Below are positions 12,735 to 13,839 of a stretch of 13,839 nt of DNA, one piece after another. The notes under the pieces were generated by a model. It had not been told where the DNA came from. It saw only the letters and a program-made list of their open reading frames with translations, and did not search any database. The translations under genes and the position numbers were made by a program. How positions within the stretch are numbered: the first letter of the stretch is position 1; every line of letters starts with the position of its first letter. The stretch spans positions 1 through 13,839 of the forward strand of contig URBM01000038.1 of the NCBI GenBank assembly GCA_900545995.1. Reading direction: 5' to 3'. Source of the stretch: an uncultured Collinsella sp. (GTDB lineage Bacteria; Actinomycetota; Coriobacteriia; Coriobacteriales; Coriobacteriaceae).

Positions 12735-13736
12735 ATGGCAGATTGCAAACGCTATAAGGTAGCCGCGATCGACCTGGGAACGGTGTCGTCGCGACTGGTG
12801 TTGGCCCAGGTCGAGGGCGGGGCGATCGTGGAATCGTCCAAGCATACCGAGATCACCGACTTGGGCGAGGGCGTGGATGCGACGGGGCGCTTTTGCGAGG
12901 CGGCTGTCGAGCGTGTGCTCGCTGCGTGTCACATGTTTGTGGATGAGGCCCGTGCCTTTGGGGCCGCGTGCATCTGCACCACGTGCACGAGCGCCGCGCG
13001 CGATGCGTCCAATGCCGCGCTGCTGCTGGACGGCCTGCGCGATCTGGGGCTTGAGCCACAGGTGATTCCGGGCGAGGTCGAGGCGCGCCTGACGTTTTTT
13101 GGCGTGGCGCACGACTTTGCTGGCGAGCGCATCATTGTTGCCGATTCGGGCGGCGGATCCACGGAGCTCGCGACGGGCGTCTATGCGCCGGAGCGTGGGG
13201 TCTTTGCGCTGGAGGGCACGCGTTCGCTGGACATCGGTTGTCGCCGCGTGACGGAGCGGTTCTTCTCGGCGCTGCCGCCTGCGGACGGCGAGCTTGCTGC
13301 CGCTGCCGCGTGGGCAGGTGAGCAGTTCGCCGCCTATTTTGAAGGCCTGCCCAGCGACTTTGAGCGCGCCGAACGCTTGGTCGCAGTGGGCGGCACGGTG
13401 ACTACGCTGGTGGCTCTGGTCCACGAGCTGGAACCGTATGATTCGAGCTTTGTACACCTGCGCGAGCTTTCGCTGGAGCAGGTCTCGGCTGCCATCGGGC
13501 GCATGTCCACGCTGGACGTGGAGGGCATCGCCGCGCTGCCGGGCGTGCAGTCCAAGCGCGCGGGCGTTATCTTGGCCGGTGCTGTGGTAATTCGCGAGCT
13601 CATGCGCGCTGGCAACTACGACACGCTCACCGTAAGCGAGAACAGCCTACTCGCCGGCATGGCCGCCACCATCAACGAGACTCTCGACGGCGCCGCCCCC
13701 ACCATCGGCTGGACCCCAGAGCTCAGTACCCTCTAA
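12735..13736 (+). CDS. Ppx/GppA-family phosphatase (exopolyphosphatase-like)
   Basis: Ppx/GppA proteins hydrolyse terminal phosphates of polyphosphate or the 5'-phosphate of pppGpp and belong to the ASKHA fold. This 333-aa protein has the two-lobe catalytic module without the C-terminal HD domain of long forms. Motifs: AIDLGTVSSRLVLA (11-24), TSAARDASN (85-93), IPGEVEARL (111-119, with the catalytic Glu), VADSGGGSTEL (135-145), LDIGCRRVTERF and AVGGTVTTL. GGAGGGGA lies seven bases before the ATG. Polyphosphatase and pppGpp activities cannot be told apart from sequence. It is the third gene after mazG in the actinobacterial order; the gene ends with TAA directly adjoining a repeat copy. Confidence 0.93.
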   Translation: MADCKRYKVAAIDLGTVSSRLVLAQVEGGAIVESSKHTEITDLGEGVDATGRFCEAAVERVLAACHMFVDEARAFGAACICTTCTSAARDASNAALLLDGLRDLGLEPQVIPGEVEARLTFFGVAHDFAGERIIVADSGGGSTELATGVYAPERGVFALEGTRSLDIGCRRVTERFFSALPPADGELAAAAAWAGEQFAAYFEGLPSDFERAERLVAVGGTVTTLVALVHELEPYDSSFVHLRELSLEQVSAAIGRMSTLDVEGIAALPGVQSKRAGVILAGAVVIRELMRAGNYDTLTVSENSLLAGMAATINETLDGAAPTIGWTPELSTL

Positions 13737-13760
13737 ATAAGTTGCGGTGAAATAGTTCCT
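13737..13760 (+). repeat. Second copy of the hisE-tail repeat, right after the ppx stop
   Basis: These 24 bases (core AAGTTGCGGTGAAATAG) are identical to the reverse complement of 7087-7110. They begin at the first base after the ppx stop codon. No inverted partner follows within the remaining 79 bases, so this is a solitary half or its partner lies beyond the window. Confidence 0.85.
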
Positions 13761-13765
13761 AAATG

Positions 13766-13839
13766 GGCCGGTAAACGGCCAAAAGGGGGTGCGGACGATT
13801 TCTTGGACCGCGCCTAGGCGTATCCAAGCTTCCTGCGGT
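13766..13839. other. Non-coding tail with small hairpins
   Basis: GGCCG (13766-13770) pairs with CGGCC (13776-13780). CTTGGA (13802-13807) pairs with TCCAAG (13823-13828) around the self-complementary CGCCTAGGCG (13811-13820), giving a nearly continuous stem. No T run follows either. I see no gene here; the window ends before its role can be judged. Confidence 0.45.

Overview
This window looks like a piece of a high-GC gut actinobacterial genome of the class Coriobacteriia, most likely Collinsella or a close relative. That assignment is inferred from codon style, the actinobacterial gene order mazG-eno-(ftsB-like)-ppx, and the many short palindromic repeats between genes; no rRNA is present to prove it. 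The first 34 bases are not biological: bases 2-34 are the Illumina Nextera read-1 transposon adapter, so the contig begins inside hisG at an untrimmed read end.

Region 1 (35-7010, + strand) is a histidine biosynthesis operon in the order hisG (3' end)-hisD-hisC-hisB-hisH-hisA-hisF-hisI-(75-aa conserved-looking small ORF)-hisE. HisG shows no C-terminal regulatory domain, so it is probably the short form that needs HisZ, expected upstream of the contig end. HisB is dehydratase-only, and HisI and HisE are separate proteins. The genes fall into three tightly packed blocks (D-C-B, H-A-F, I-smallORF-E) separated by palindromic elements after hisB and after hisF; a third palindrome follows hisE.

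Region 2 (7121-8032, - strand) is a PHP-family phosphatase converging on hisE. It has the full PHP metal-ligand set and a histidinol-phosphatase-like C-terminal motif, so it probably supplies the one step missing from the operon (histidinol phosphate to histidinol).

Region 3 (8033-8324) is the divergent intergenic region, holding a 23-bp inverted repeat. It is followed on the + strand by a stand-alone LarC C-terminal domain (nickel-pincer cofactor synthesis), a YfcE-type metallophosphodiesterase and MazG, then a strong intrinsic terminator.

Region 4 (10328-13736, + strand) is enolase with its own leader and terminator, then an FtsB/DivIC-like single-pass septum protein and a Ppx/GppA phosphatase. 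This order matches the mazG-eno-ftsB-DUF501-ppx neighbourhood known in actinobacteria, but no DUF501 gene lies between the last two. The window ends in another copy of the repeat found after hisE, plus small hairpins.

No CRISPR array, prophage, transposase gene, tRNA or rRNA was found. Coding content is mostly housekeeping. The less ordinary signals are the palindrome families placed at gene ends, the small ORF inside the his operon, the orphan LarC2 domain, and the adapter artefact.
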